Below are positions 44,691 to 53,732 of a stretch of DNA of 64,000 nt, piece after piece (the stretch's first letter is position 1; every line of letters begins with the position of its first letter). The stretch is from Thiohalorhabdus denitrificans (lineage in GTDB: Bacteria; Pseudomonadota; Gammaproteobacteria; Thiohalorhabdales; Thiohalorhabdaceae), in assembly GCF_001399755.1 (NCBI RefSeq), contig NZ_LJCP01000007.1:310001-374000 (forward strand), in the 5' to 3' direction. The position numbers and the translations under genes are program-made. Below the pieces are notes generated by a model. It was not told the origin of the DNA. It did not search any database and saw nothing but the letters and a program-made list of their open reading frames with translations.

Positions 44691-45629
44691 TCAATCGGCG
44701 CCCTCCCCGGTGAGGCCGAAATGGGTGTATATGTCCGCCAGGGAGGGCGGGGTCATGTCCACATCGGTGACGTGTTCGGCGGCGGTTGCCCGCTGCAGCA
44801 CGGCCAGCTTCTGTTCCTCGCCGCAGGTCACCGTCAGCCCTGTGTCGTCCGCTTCCGCCGCGACGCCCGTCAGGGCGGTCAGCTCGTCCCGGAGATCGCC
44901 CAGCCCGGTGCCGGAGATGCGGATCCGGAGCTGCAGGCCAGTGCGCCGGCGTAGGTCGCGCAGATCGCCCTGGGCCAGCAGGTGCCCCCGGCCGAGGATG
45001 GCCAGGGTGTCGGCGCGATCCTCGATCTCGGCGAGGATGTGGGAGGAGAGGATCACGGTGGTGCCGCGCGCCCGCAGGTCCTCCAGGCGGGCGTAGAACT
45101 CCTCGGTGGCCTGGGGGTCCAGGCCCACCGTCGGCTCGTCGAGCAGCAGGAGGTCGGGCTCGCCCAGCAGCGCCTGGGCCAGGCCCAGGCGTTGGCGCAT
45201 GCCCTTGGAGTAGGTGCGCACCTTGCGGTGGGCGGCGTGGGCGAGCCCCATCTCCTCCAGCATGGGGCCGCACCGGCGCCGGTCCACCCCCTTCAGGTCG
45301 GCGTAGAAGGCCAGCACCTCGGCACCCGTGAGCTGGTCGTAGAAGGCCACGTTCTCCGGCAGGTAGCCCACCCGGCGGCGGATGCGGGCCCCCTCGGCCC
45401 CCCGCGGCTCGCCGCCGAGCAGCCGCACCCGGCCGGTGGTGGGGGCGAGGATGCCGAGCAGCATCTTCATGACCGTGGTCTTGCCGGCGGCGTTGTGGCC
45501 GAGCAGACCCAGGATCCGGCCCCGGGGGATGGCCAGATCCATCGCCCGCACCGCCTCCACCCGCCCGAAGCGCTTGCCGACGCCCTCCAGCTCGGCGGCC
45601 GGCGATTCCGGTTGCTCCGCGCGGCTCAT
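44691..45629 (-). CDS. nosF: NosF, ABC transporter ATPase of the nos system
   Basis: This is a 312-residue ABC ATPase. Walker A is GLLGHNAAGKTTVMK, the signature is YSKGMRQRLGLAQALLG, Walker B is LLLLDEPTVGLDP and the switch His is in ILSSHILAEIED. A C-terminal extension of about 90 residues is typical of NosF. It energises NosY. The ATG overlaps the nosD stop by 4 nt, showing translational coupling. Confidence 0.94.
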   Translation of the reverse strand: MSRAEQPESPAAELEGVGKRFGRVEAVRAMDLAIPRGRILGLLGHNAAGKTTVMKMLLGILAPTTGRVRLLGGEPRGAEGARIRRRVGYLPENVAFYDQLTGAEVLAFYADLKGVDRRRCGPMLEEMGLAHAAHRKVRTYSKGMRQRLGLAQALLGEPDLLLLDEPTVGLDPQATEEFYARLEDLRARGTTVILSSHILAEIEDRADTLAILGRGHLLAQGDLRDLRRRTGLQLRIRISGTGLGDLRDELTALTGVAAEADDTGLTVTCGEEQKLAVLQRATAAEHVTDVDMTPPSLADIYTHFGLTGEGAD

Positions 45630-46879
45630 GGGGTGACTCCTTCCGGGTCCATGAGGGGATGGCGGTCGGTGACGCCGGGGCTGCGCAGGGCGGGGAACTG
45701 CTGCTGGATCCAGCGCAGGGTCTGCACCGCCGGGCTGTTCATGAGGATGCGCACCAGGGGGTACTTCCAGATGAGCTTGTCCACCATGTCGTTGGGGCGG
45801 TAGGGCACGTCGCCGATGCCGTCGCCGTCCGTGTCCCAGCCCAGGTAGTCGCTCCAGTAATTGCCTCGCCCGTCCCGCGACCACTCCTGCTCGCGGTTGC
45901 CCACGTATTTCACCTGGTTGCGGGAGTGCAGGAAGGCGTTCTGGTGGATGCGGTTGTGGAAGGAGCCGGCGGTGAGGTGGATGCCCACCTCGCAGCCCCG
46001 GAAGCGGTTGTGGTGGAAGTCGTTGTACTGGGCGTTGTAGACGAAGGCGCATTTCTCCGGGCCCGGGTCCACGCGGTTGTGGTGGATGGCGCTCTGCTTC
46101 ACGTAGTTGAGCAGGAGGCCGTAGTCCTCGTCGTCCGCGGAGCGGTTGTGGTGGACCTCCAGGTTGTCCGACATCATCAGGGCGTAGCCGGCCCGGGTGT
46201 CGTGGGTGCGATTGTTGGTCACCTCGTTGCGGTGGGAGTACATGTAGTGGACCCCGTAGCGGAGGTGGTGGAGGTGGTTGTCGTGGAGCACGTTGCCGCC
46301 GTGGGAGACCTCGATGTAGATGCCGTCGCGCGTCTCCCAGATCTCGTTGCCGGTGACCAGGGCCCCGGATACGTCCCATAGCTGTACGCCGTTGCCGCGA
46401 TCCGGGGAGACCACCTCGGCGTTGCCGTGGATGCGGTTGTCCCGGATCACCGGGGAGGCGGCGCCGTCCACCCAGATGCCCCAGGCGGTACGGTCGATGA
46501 AGCAGTCCTCGATGCGGGTGCCGGTGGCCGATCCCTCCACGAAGACGCCGGCGTTCATCTCGTTGAGGTCCATGCCGGAATGGCGGATCTCCAGGCCCTG
46601 GATGGTCACGCCCGGGGCCGTCACCCGGATCACGTCGCCGGAGCCGCCGCCGTCGAGCACCGCGTCCTCCTCGCCGGCGAGGGTCAGGGCCTTGTCGAGG
46701 CGCAGGGCCTCCACCGTGTGGGTGCCTTCGGGAACCACCACCGTGTCCCCCTCCGCGGCCCGGTCCACCACCTGCTGCAGGGCCTCCCCCGGCTGCGGCC
46801 GGAGCTCGGCGCCCCATGCGGGACAGGCGGCACCCGCGGCGAGCAGAACCAGGCCGATGATCCGGGCGGGAAAATGCAA
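45626..46879 (-). CDS. nosD: NosD, periplasmic copper-site maturation protein
   Basis: This is a 417-residue exported protein. A signal peptide (about residues 1-24, ending PAWGAE) is followed by a right-handed parallel beta-helix (CASH/NosD repeats such as IRDNRIHGNAEVV and VLHDNHLHHLRYGVHYMYSH). NosD works with NosFY to build the CuZ cluster of NosZ. The start is taken as the TTG at 46879, because it has GGAG 8 nt upstream and gives a clean signal peptide. Longer readings run through the BIME at 46925. Confidence 0.92.
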   Translation of the reverse strand: MHFPARIIGLVLLAAGAACPAWGAELRPQPGEALQQVVDRAAEGDTVVVPEGTHTVEALRLDKALTLAGEEDAVLDGGGSGDVIRVTAPGVTIQGLEIRHSGMDLNEMNAGVFVEGSATGTRIEDCFIDRTAWGIWVDGAASPVIRDNRIHGNAEVVSPDRGNGVQLWDVSGALVTGNEIWETRDGIYIEVSHGGNVLHDNHLHHLRYGVHYMYSHRNEVTNNRTHDTRAGYALMMSDNLEVHHNRSADDEDYGLLLNYVKQSAIHHNRVDPGPEKCAFVYNAQYNDFHHNRFRGCEVGIHLTAGSFHNRIHQNAFLHSRNQVKYVGNREQEWSRDGRGNYWSDYLGWDTDGDGIGDVPYRPNDMVDKLIWKYPLVRILMNSPAVQTLRWIQQQFPALRSPGVTDRHPLMDPEGVTP

Positions 46880-46924
46880 TAGCTCGACTCCGTGGAAACC
46901 GGGCAGGGCATGCCGGCAGAGCAG

Positions 46925-46995
46925 TGTAGGAGCGGCCAGTGGCCGTGATCCGGCCGGAGAGGTTCCCCATGTCGCGGCCACTGGCCGCCCCTACA
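46925..46995. repeat. BIME-like inverted REP pair between nosZ and nosD
   Basis: TGTAGGAGCGGCCAGTGGCC and its near-complement ending CCCCTACA (46988-46995) form a long palindrome in the gap after nosZ. It may stabilise the nosZ message relative to nosDFY. Confidence 0.7.
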
Positions 46996-47045
46996 GGCGG
47001 TCGATTGCGGGAAACGGGGCGGGCGGACCCGCCCCCATTTCCCCG

Positions 47046-48995
47046 TCAGGCCTTCTCCACCAGCATCCGCCCGCGCATCTCCATGTGCATGGCGTGGCAG
47101 AACCACTGGCAGTAGTACCAGTGCACCCCGGGCTCGTCCGCCACGAAGGTCACCGAGGCGGTCTGCTGGGGGCTGATCTCCATGCAGACATCGAAGTTCG
47201 TCAGGGTGAAGCCGTGGGTGAGGTCCTCGATGTTGTCCACGTTGGTCAGCACCACCGTCACCTCGTCGCCCTCTTTCACCTTGAACTCGTTGATGTGGTA
47301 CTGGGGCGCCGAGGAGGTCATGTAGACCCGCACCTTGTTGCCGTCGCGGATGACCTTGTTGGTCATGCGGAGGTCGTCGATCCCGTCCTTTTTGGCCATG
47401 GCCTTGACGTCGTCGAACCACGGATCCTCGCGGTCCCAGATCTTGTTGGGGTTGATCTGGTCGGCGCGGGCGATGACCGCGTCATGGGGCTCGGCGAAGG
47501 TGGGGCCGTCGTGGACGATGCGCATATCGCCGTCCGAGATGTCGATGAGCTGATCGTTCTCCGGCTTCAGTGGGCCGACGTTGAGGAACCGGTCCTTGGA
47601 GAACTTGCTCAGAACCATCAGCCACTTGCCGTCGGCGTCCTTGGTCTCGGCGAGGGTGGCGTTGTTGTGGCCCGGCTGGTAGTGGACGTCGAGCTTCTGC
47701 TTGATGGGATTGGTGTCGCCGCCCTGGAAGGCCGCGATGGCGTCCTCGATGTTCCACTTGGCCACCTGGGAGTCGATGAACAGGGTGGTGTAGCCGTTGC
47801 CGCGGCCGTCGAAGGTGGTGTGCAGGGGCCCCAGCCCCACCTCCGGCTCCGCCACCACGGCGTCGCGGGGGTCCTTCATGCCGCCCTTGAAGTAGTCGTC
47901 GAGCTTGTCGATCTCCACCACGGTGACGGTGGGGGAGAGCTTGCCGTTGGCGATGAAGTACTTGCCGTCGGGGGTGGTGTTGATGCCGTGCGGGCCCTTG
48001 GGCACCGGGATGTACATGGTCAGGTCCGAGCCCTTGGTGCCGTCCACCACCGGCACGTCGGAGTCGCCGATGGTCTTGTATTGCCCCTTCTTCACGGCCT
48101 CCTCGATGCGCGGGATGTTGAAGACCACCACGTGGTCGCGGTCCTTGCGCATCATGCCGTTGAGCTCCACGGCGTTCTCCGAGTTGTAGCAGGTGGAGAA
48201 GGCGTAGGTGCCCTTGAAATCGGCGTTGGTGTTGTCCAGGTTGCCGTCCACCAGCACCTGCCACTTCACCTCCATGGTCTCGGCGTCCACGCCCGCGAAC
48301 ACCGTCTTGTACTTCTCCGGGCTCTCCATGTCCCGGCCGTCATTGGGCTGCGGGATCATGAACTCGCAGTTGCAGAACAGGTAGCCCGTCTTGGGGGCCT
48401 TCTGCGGCCGCATGCCGTGGACGGCCTGGGCATTGGGGATCTGGACGATCTTGTCGGTCTTCATCACGTCCAGCCGGATGCGGGCCACCCGGGAGTTGGC
48501 CTTGTCGTTGATGAACAGGTAGCGGCCGTCGTAGCTGCCGTCGGTCATGGACAGGTGCGGGTGGTGCGTGTCGCCGTTGCGCAGCACGCCGCCCTGCTTG
48601 TCGGCGCGGCGCTTGCCGGCCGGCGTGAGGCCCTCGCGCAGGATCTTGCGCGACTCGTTGGTAATGCCCCAGCCGGTGGCGCCGTCCCAGTTGAACACCG
48701 GGATGCGCATCAGCTCGCGCATGGAGGGAACGCCCATGACCCGGACCTCGCCGCTCTGGCCGCCGCTCCAGAAGCCGTAGTATTCGTCCAGCTCGCCGGG
48801 GCCCACGTGGAAGTCCTGGTTGCCCTCGGCGGCTTGGGCCGTGCCGCCGCCGAGGCTCCAGCCGCCCGCTGCCAGCCCGGCCCCTACCACGGCGCTGGTG
48901 GCGGTGGCGTTGAAGAACTCCCGCCGGGTGAAGCCGAAGGGGGACCCCCCGTCGGTTTCCTCCTGCCGAATCGTGGTTTTCTCGTCGTCCTTCAT
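47046..48995 (-). CDS. nosZ: Nitrous-oxide reductase NosZ (clade I, Tat-exported)
   Basis: This 649-residue periplasmic multicopper enzyme reduces N2O to N2. The N terminus has the twin-arginine motif FTRREFFNATA followed by a hydrophobic stretch, so it is a Tat substrate as in clade I enzymes. CuZ histidines are seen in GDTHHPHLSMTDG and others through the seven-blade propeller. The C-terminal cupredoxin domain carries the CuA site CQWFCHAMHMEM. GGAGGGAGA precedes the ATG. It lies between nosR and nosD. Confidence 0.98.
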   Translation of the reverse strand: MKDDEKTTIRQEETDGGSPFGFTRREFFNATATSAVVGAGLAAGGWSLGGGTAQAAEGNQDFHVGPGELDEYYGFWSGGQSGEVRVMGVPSMRELMRIPVFNWDGATGWGITNESRKILREGLTPAGKRRADKQGGVLRNGDTHHPHLSMTDGSYDGRYLFINDKANSRVARIRLDVMKTDKIVQIPNAQAVHGMRPQKAPKTGYLFCNCEFMIPQPNDGRDMESPEKYKTVFAGVDAETMEVKWQVLVDGNLDNTNADFKGTYAFSTCYNSENAVELNGMMRKDRDHVVVFNIPRIEEAVKKGQYKTIGDSDVPVVDGTKGSDLTMYIPVPKGPHGINTTPDGKYFIANGKLSPTVTVVEIDKLDDYFKGGMKDPRDAVVAEPEVGLGPLHTTFDGRGNGYTTLFIDSQVAKWNIEDAIAAFQGGDTNPIKQKLDVHYQPGHNNATLAETKDADGKWLMVLSKFSKDRFLNVGPLKPENDQLIDISDGDMRIVHDGPTFAEPHDAVIARADQINPNKIWDREDPWFDDVKAMAKKDGIDDLRMTNKVIRDGNKVRVYMTSSAPQYHINEFKVKEGDEVTVVLTNVDNIEDLTHGFTLTNFDVCMEISPQQTASVTFVADEPGVHWYYCQWFCHAMHMEMRGRMLVEKA

Positions 48996-49056
48996 GACTC
49001 TCCCTCCTCTGCCGCTATGGGCGTGATGCCGCGGCCCCTGCCGGGGGCCGGTGTAA

Positions 49057-51303
49057 TCAGTCGTCGACGGGCTTTACCCGGTACTCCTCCCCGGAGGCCG
49101 GGTACCCCAGGGCCTCCTCCATCTCCTTGGCCTTCTCGCGCGCCTTGGGGCCGCGCTCGCGGCGCTTGCGGCGCTGCACCATGGGCGGGCACTTGTACTC
49201 GTTCCAGTAGGTGCTCTGGCAGTCCAGGCAGAAGTGGCACTCGTTGGGGTTGATGTGTCCCTCCGGATGGATGGCCTGCACCTCGCACTCGTTGGCGCAG
49301 ATCTGGCAGGGGGTGCCGCACTCCTTGTGCCGCTTGAGCCAATCGAACAGGCGGATGCGCGCGGGGATGGCCAGCGCCGCACCCAGGGGGCACAGGTAGC
49401 GGCAGTAGAACTTGTGCTGGAAGGCCGAGGCCACCACCAGCACCCCGGCGTAGAGGACGAAGCCCCATTCGCGGAAGAAGTGCATGGTGATGGCGGTCTT
49501 GAAGGGCTCCACCTCGGCGTACTTCTCCGCCGCCGACATGGACTGCAGGCTGATGCCGAACAGCACCAGCAGGATCACGTACTTGATGGCCCAGAGGCGC
49601 TCGTGGACCTTGAAGGGGAAGTGGATCTGGGGCAGGCGCAGGATGTAGCGGCCGATGTAGTTGGCGTAGTCCTGCAGGGCGCCGAAGGGGCACAGCCAGC
49701 CGCAGAACACCCCCCGGCCCCACAGCAGCAGGCTCACCGCCACGAAGGTCCAGAGGATGAACACCAGGGGGTCCATCAGGAAGGTGGACCAGGAGAAGTC
49801 GCCGAACAGCGCGTTGACGAAGGTCAGGACGTTGACCACCGAGAGCTGAGCCAGGGCGTACCAGCCAATCCAGAGCAGGGTGAACAGCAGGAAGCCGCGG
49901 CGGACGTAGAACAGCACCCGCGGCCGCTTGGCCAGCCACTCCTGGAAGACCATGATGGCGGTCAGCAGGGTCAGGGCCGCCACGAGGATCCCGATCTGCA
50001 CCGGCTTGTCGAGCCAGACCCGCTTCCAGGTGGACATGGGCCCGGCGGCCTGCGCCGCCGGCTGCTCCGCGGCCTCGTAGTATTCCCCGGGCAGCTGGTA
50101 GCGCGCCGTGAAGTTGACGAACTCCCGCTCCGTTGGGCTCACGGAGCGCCCCACCCGGAGGATCAGGTCCCACGCCGAGCCGGGGTCGAAGCCGAACTTC
50201 TTCCGGATGGTGAAGATGCCCACTTCCGTGAAGTCCGGATGCCCCTCGGGGGCGATGTCCCGGATACGGTCATGGTCGAGGTCCTGGAAGGTGATGGTGT
50301 CCAGGCCCTGCTCGACGCGGATGCGGTCGAAGATGCCCCCGCGCACGTAGCCACTGCCCTTGAAGGAGTAGGGCCCCGTGCCCATGAACAGGAGGGCGTG
50401 CTCGCCTTCGGCCAGCCCGTCCATGACCCGCTGGTAGCGGGAGTCCCCGAGCAGGTTGCGGCCCACGGTGGGGGCGTTGAGGTAGGTGTAGTAGAGCTCG
50501 ATGAAGGGATCTTCGCCCGTCAGATCGGCCAGCTCGCTCCCGGACCAGGCCTCGGCGACGTCGGCCTCCTCGAACCGCTTGCTCACCTCCCCCGCGGTGA
50601 GGTGGAGGCGGCGGATCGACCCCTCACCGAGGAGCTCCTCCCAGGACTTCTCCGCGAACCGGTCCGTTTTGATGGTGGCGGGCTCGCGCTCGGCCACCGC
50701 CCGACCGGCGATGATGTCCCGGCTGCGGGCCACCTCGCGGGCCGCGGCCATCACCGTGTCGTTCACGGCCATGACCGTCACCGTGGCGCCGCTGATGCCA
50801 TCCAGGTCCACCGATTCGTCCCCGCCCCCGCCCACCTGGGGGTGGTCCGTGGCGTGGATGCCGGCGAACTGCTCCGCGAAGTCGAACAGGGTGTGCTCGG
50901 GGATGCCGATCTTGAGGATGGGCTCCTCGTGGTGGAGCACTTTGGCTCCGGTGATGGTGCCCTCGGTGTCCATGCCCACCAGCATGTTCACCGGCTTCCC
51001 GGAGTAGGCGGGGATGTGGACCACCTGGTCGGTGACGAAGACATAGCCCACCACCTTGCCGCCACCGCCTTCGCCCCGCCCTTCCCGCTGCCCCCGATAG
51101 ACGGGGGCGGCGGGCGGTTCCCCCTCCAGCTCGCCCAGGGACCGCCCGCCCTCCGGCAGGACCTCCTCCACGGGGTAGTCCGCGGGGAAGGGTTCGGCGG
51201 CGGGCGCGGGCGGGGCCAGCAAGAGGGCCAGGAGCCCCCCGAGCAGGGCGGCAACGCGGCCGGGTGCGGCGGGCAGGCGGGCGGTGGCCAAGGTCGTCCT
51301 CAC
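49057..51303 (-). CDS. nosR: NosR, flavin and iron-sulfur membrane regulator/electron donor for NosZ
   Basis: This is a 748-residue protein needed for nos expression and for electron supply to NosZ. It has a signal-like N terminus and a periplasmic FMN-binding domain with the covalent-flavin threonine motif DGISGATVTVMAVND. Five to six helices follow (about 420-640), with CPFGALQDY and CRYLCPLGA. The C-terminal cytoplasmic domain carries cluster motifs (CQICANECEVQAIHP, then CHFCLDCQSTYW). A GTG start at 51303 is used; no strong RBS is visible. An FNR/Anr box lies 84 nt upstream. Confidence 0.95.
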   Translation of the reverse strand: MRTTLATARLPAAPGRVAALLGGLLALLLAPPAPAAEPFPADYPVEEVLPEGGRSLGELEGEPPAAPVYRGQREGRGEGGGGKVVGYVFVTDQVVHIPAYSGKPVNMLVGMDTEGTITGAKVLHHEEPILKIGIPEHTLFDFAEQFAGIHATDHPQVGGGGDESVDLDGISGATVTVMAVNDTVMAAAREVARSRDIIAGRAVAEREPATIKTDRFAEKSWEELLGEGSIRRLHLTAGEVSKRFEEADVAEAWSGSELADLTGEDPFIELYYTYLNAPTVGRNLLGDSRYQRVMDGLAEGEHALLFMGTGPYSFKGSGYVRGGIFDRIRVEQGLDTITFQDLDHDRIRDIAPEGHPDFTEVGIFTIRKKFGFDPGSAWDLILRVGRSVSPTEREFVNFTARYQLPGEYYEAAEQPAAQAAGPMSTWKRVWLDKPVQIGILVAALTLLTAIMVFQEWLAKRPRVLFYVRRGFLLFTLLWIGWYALAQLSVVNVLTFVNALFGDFSWSTFLMDPLVFILWTFVAVSLLLWGRGVFCGWLCPFGALQDYANYIGRYILRLPQIHFPFKVHERLWAIKYVILLVLFGISLQSMSAAEKYAEVEPFKTAITMHFFREWGFVLYAGVLVVASAFQHKFYCRYLCPLGAALAIPARIRLFDWLKRHKECGTPCQICANECEVQAIHPEGHINPNECHFCLDCQSTYWNEYKCPPMVQRRKRRERGPKAREKAKEMEEALGYPASGEEYRVKPVDD

Positions 51304-51386
51304 GCGTCGGGAGTGAATGGGCCCGCGGGTGTGGCATTTGCCGCAGCGGGTACCCGGGAAGGTAAACCCTGGCCTTTTGGGGGGAA

Positions 51387-51400
51387 TTGATTGGTGTCAA
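51387..51400. promoter_or_regulatory. FNR/Anr-type box between nosR and ubiT
   Basis: TTGAT-TGGT-GTCAA matches the FNR/Anr palindrome with one mismatch. It lies in the divergent gap between nosR (minus) and ubiT (plus). A weak -10-like TTTACC for nosR falls where a class II promoter expects it. Control of ubiT is possible but has no good -10. Confidence 0.6.
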
Positions 51401-51496
51401 TGTTATGCAAGTTTGCTGCGTGGATCCTCGGCACCTGACAACCCCGCCGGCTCGGCCTGGACGGGGAGGCCGGCGGAGGAGGCAAGGAGGAAGACC

Positions 51497-52072
51497 ATGA
51501 CCAACCCTTCGAGGGCGGTGCTGGACCGGGCCTTCCGGCTCCACTTGCGGTGGTGTCCCGACCGCCTCCACACGGAGGCGGTGAGCCGGGCCTGGAACCA
51601 CCTGGCGCGGGGCCAGCCCTTCGCGCGGCGGATGCGGGACCTGGACGGCCAGCGGATCGCCGTGGAGGTAACCGATACCGGCAACGCCTGGGCCTTCCAG
51701 GTGCGCGCGCCCCGGCTCCACCCCATCCGCCCGGAGGCGGGCTGGGACCTGCGGGTGCGCGGGGCGACGGACGACCTCCTCCGCCTGGCCCTGGGGCTGG
51801 AGGACGCCGACACCCTGTTCTTCCATCGGCGCCTGTCCATGGAGGGGGATACCGCCACCGGGGTGTACCTGAAGAACTTCCTCGACGCCCTGGAGGTGGA
51901 CTGGGAGGCGCACATCCGGGGAGTGACGGGGGCCCTTCCGGGCCCCCTGCGGGAGCCGGCCCGTGGGCTGGCGCGGCGCGCGCGACCGGAGCAGCGCCTG
52001 GCGGCGCTGCGGGAGGCGCTGGCCGCCGCGGTGACGGAGGACATGGGGCAGGCGGGGACGGCCCCCTGGTGA
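51497..52072 (+). CDS. ubiT: UbiT, SCP2-domain factor of anaerobic ubiquinone biosynthesis
   Basis: This is a 191-residue lipid-binding protein with an SCP2/YhbT core (about residues 35-135): LARGQPFARRMRDLDGQRIAVEV, DLRVRGATDDLLRLALG and FFHRRLSMEGDTATGVYLKN. In E. coli UbiT binds quinone intermediates for the O2-independent pathway, together with the UbiU-UbiV hydroxylase. Both partners are encoded 1.7-3.7 kb away on the opposite strand. AAGGAGG precedes the ATG. Confidence 0.88.
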   Translation: MTNPSRAVLDRAFRLHLRWCPDRLHTEAVSRAWNHLARGQPFARRMRDLDGQRIAVEVTDTGNAWAFQVRAPRLHPIRPEAGWDLRVRGATDDLLRLALGLEDADTLFFHRRLSMEGDTATGVYLKNFLDALEVDWEAHIRGVTGALPGPLREPARGLARRARPEQRLAALREALAAAVTEDMGQAGTAPW

Positions 52073-52097
52073 TGCGGGGATGGCTGCCAGAACTCCC

Positions 52098-52179
52098 GTA
52101 GGAGCCCGCTTCAGCGGGCGATTGCTGGCCTCGGCCATCCAGGCCGGCTCGGGGGTCGCCCGCTGAAGCGGGCTCCTAC
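52098..52179. repeat. BIME: two perfect inverted 24-nt REP copies
   Basis: The copy at 52098-52121 (core GGAGCCCGCTTCAGCGGGC) is exactly complementary to the copy at 52156-52179, separated by 34 nt. It lies between the convergent ubiT and ligase genes and is the cleanest member of this family in the window. Confidence 0.85.
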
Positions 52180-52196
52180 AAGTGGGCTCCAACGGT

Positions 52197-53732
52197 TTAT
52201 TCCCCGCCGGGAAGGTGGGCCAGCACCCGGCGCGTCACCTCGCCGTTCAGCTCCGCCTGGGCCTCGAAGACCCCCCGGTAGGCCTCCTCCTCGCGGCCCA
52301 GCTCGTAGCAGTTGGCCCCCGCGATATCCAGCAGCACGGCGGGCATGCCCGCCTCGCGGAAGGCGTATTCCCGCTTGAGGAAGAAATTGCCGCAGCACAT
52401 GCCCACGTAGGCGTCCACCCCCGCCGCGCTCATGGTGCCCAGGGTCTCGGTGAGGTGCTCGAAGTTGCGCACCGTGGTCACCGGCAGGCCGCGCTCCCGG
52501 GCCATGCGGTACACCTCGCCCACCTCGCACCGGCCGCAGTCGGGGCAGCCGTCCCGGTGGCGCCATTTGCACCAGGTGGGCTTGGCGCAGTAGGGCACCA
52601 GCACCCGCCGGGCCCGGGCGAGGATGGAGGCCGCGTCCGCCTCCCCCGCCGGGTCGTGGACCATGAGGGTGTTGGCGCCGTCGCGGTCCAGGTGGAAGGC
52701 CTCCTGCTGGCGGACGCGCTCGGCGGCGAGCGCCACCACCCGCGCCACCTCCTCCGGCCCGAAGCCCGCCAGCTCGCCCTCCGCATCCGCCAGAAAGCGG
52801 CGCGCCCGCTCCGGGGCTGCCTCCAGTGGGCAGCCCTCCAGGTGATCGGCCACGCGCTGGAGGAGGTCCGGGGGAGCGAGGTGCAGGGAGCCGCTCAGCT
52901 CGGCCACGGCGATGGCGCTCCCGTCCCGGGCTGGGGAGAGGGAAGCGTAGAGCACCCCGCCCCCGGTGCGCAGGAAGGCCTCCAGAGGCTCCTCCGGCGG
53001 GAGCAGGTGGGGAGGCGAGGGCGCCTGGGGCGGTGCGTCCGCCGGCCCCGGTGCCCCGCCCTCGAACCGCCGGCCAGCGGCCTGGCCCAGCCGGGCCTGG
53101 ACGACCCCGGCCACCACCTGCGGATCGGCCACCGCCGGCTGCAGCTCGGTCAGGGTGGCCAAACGCTGGCGGGCCCCCGCCAGACCCTCCGGGGTGAGCT
53201 TCTCCTTGGGCACCCGCAGCACGCGAAGCATGGTCCCCACGTCCACGTCGAGCAGCAGGGTGCCCTGGGCCAGGACCACGCCGTCCCCCGTGCGCAGGGT
53301 GAGCGCGCCGAGCTTGCGCCCGTCCGCCTCCAGGGCGTCGCTGCCGTTGAACGTCGCCGGGACGCCCAGGTCCAGCAGCGCCCGGGCCAGGGCCTGTCCC
53401 AGGCGCTTCCGCCAGATGGCCAGTTCTTCCCGGTGGCTGCTTTCCGGCAGGGCCAGGGTCCACAGCACCTGGTCGTCGTCCAGGTAGAGGGCGGCGCCGC
53501 CGGTGGGCCGGCGGACGATGGGAATGCCCCGCTGGTGGCAGAGGTCGGGGCGCAGGGCATGCCGGGCGGCCTCGAAGGCCCCCAGGCTGGCGGCGGGGGC
53601 GCTACGGTGGAAGCGCAGGGTGGACCGGCCCTCCTCGTAGGCCAGCCGCCATTGCTGCAGGTCCCGGCGGCGGTTCCGCCGGGCGTCCGCCAGGCCGTCG
53701 TCCCAGACGCGGATGCGGGCGGGTCCGCTCAA
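52197..53732 (-). CDS. Lipoate-protein-ligase-like domain fused to DUF116
   Basis: This is a 511-residue two-domain protein. Residues about 20-230 form an LplA/BPL-like domain (STLRFHRSAPAASLGAFEAA, the RRPTGGAALYLDDDQVLWTL ligase signature and a late helical part). After a Pro-rich linker, the C-terminal half is DUF116 with a cysteine cluster (CAKPTWCKWRH, then CPDCGRCEVG and GMCCGNFFLKREYAF). The DUF116 cysteines suggest metal or cluster binding. The TTG start overlaps the ubiV stop, so it is the last gene of the yhcC-ubiU-ubiV run. Its role in that operon is unknown; lipoyl transfer is only suggested by family. Confidence 0.82.
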   Translation of the reverse strand: MSGPARIRVWDDGLADARRNRRRDLQQWRLAYEEGRSTLRFHRSAPAASLGAFEAARHALRPDLCHQRGIPIVRRPTGGAALYLDDDQVLWTLALPESSHREELAIWRKRLGQALARALLDLGVPATFNGSDALEADGRKLGALTLRTGDGVVLAQGTLLLDVDVGTMLRVLRVPKEKLTPEGLAGARQRLATLTELQPAVADPQVVAGVVQARLGQAAGRRFEGGAPGPADAPPQAPSPPHLLPPEEPLEAFLRTGGGVLYASLSPARDGSAIAVAELSGSLHLAPPDLLQRVADHLEGCPLEAAPERARRFLADAEGELAGFGPEEVARVVALAAERVRQQEAFHLDRDGANTLMVHDPAGEADAASILARARRVLVPYCAKPTWCKWRHRDGCPDCGRCEVGEVYRMARERGLPVTTVRNFEHLTETLGTMSAAGVDAYVGMCCGNFFLKREYAFREAGMPAVLLDIAGANCYELGREEEAYRGVFEAQAELNGEVTRRVLAHLPGGE

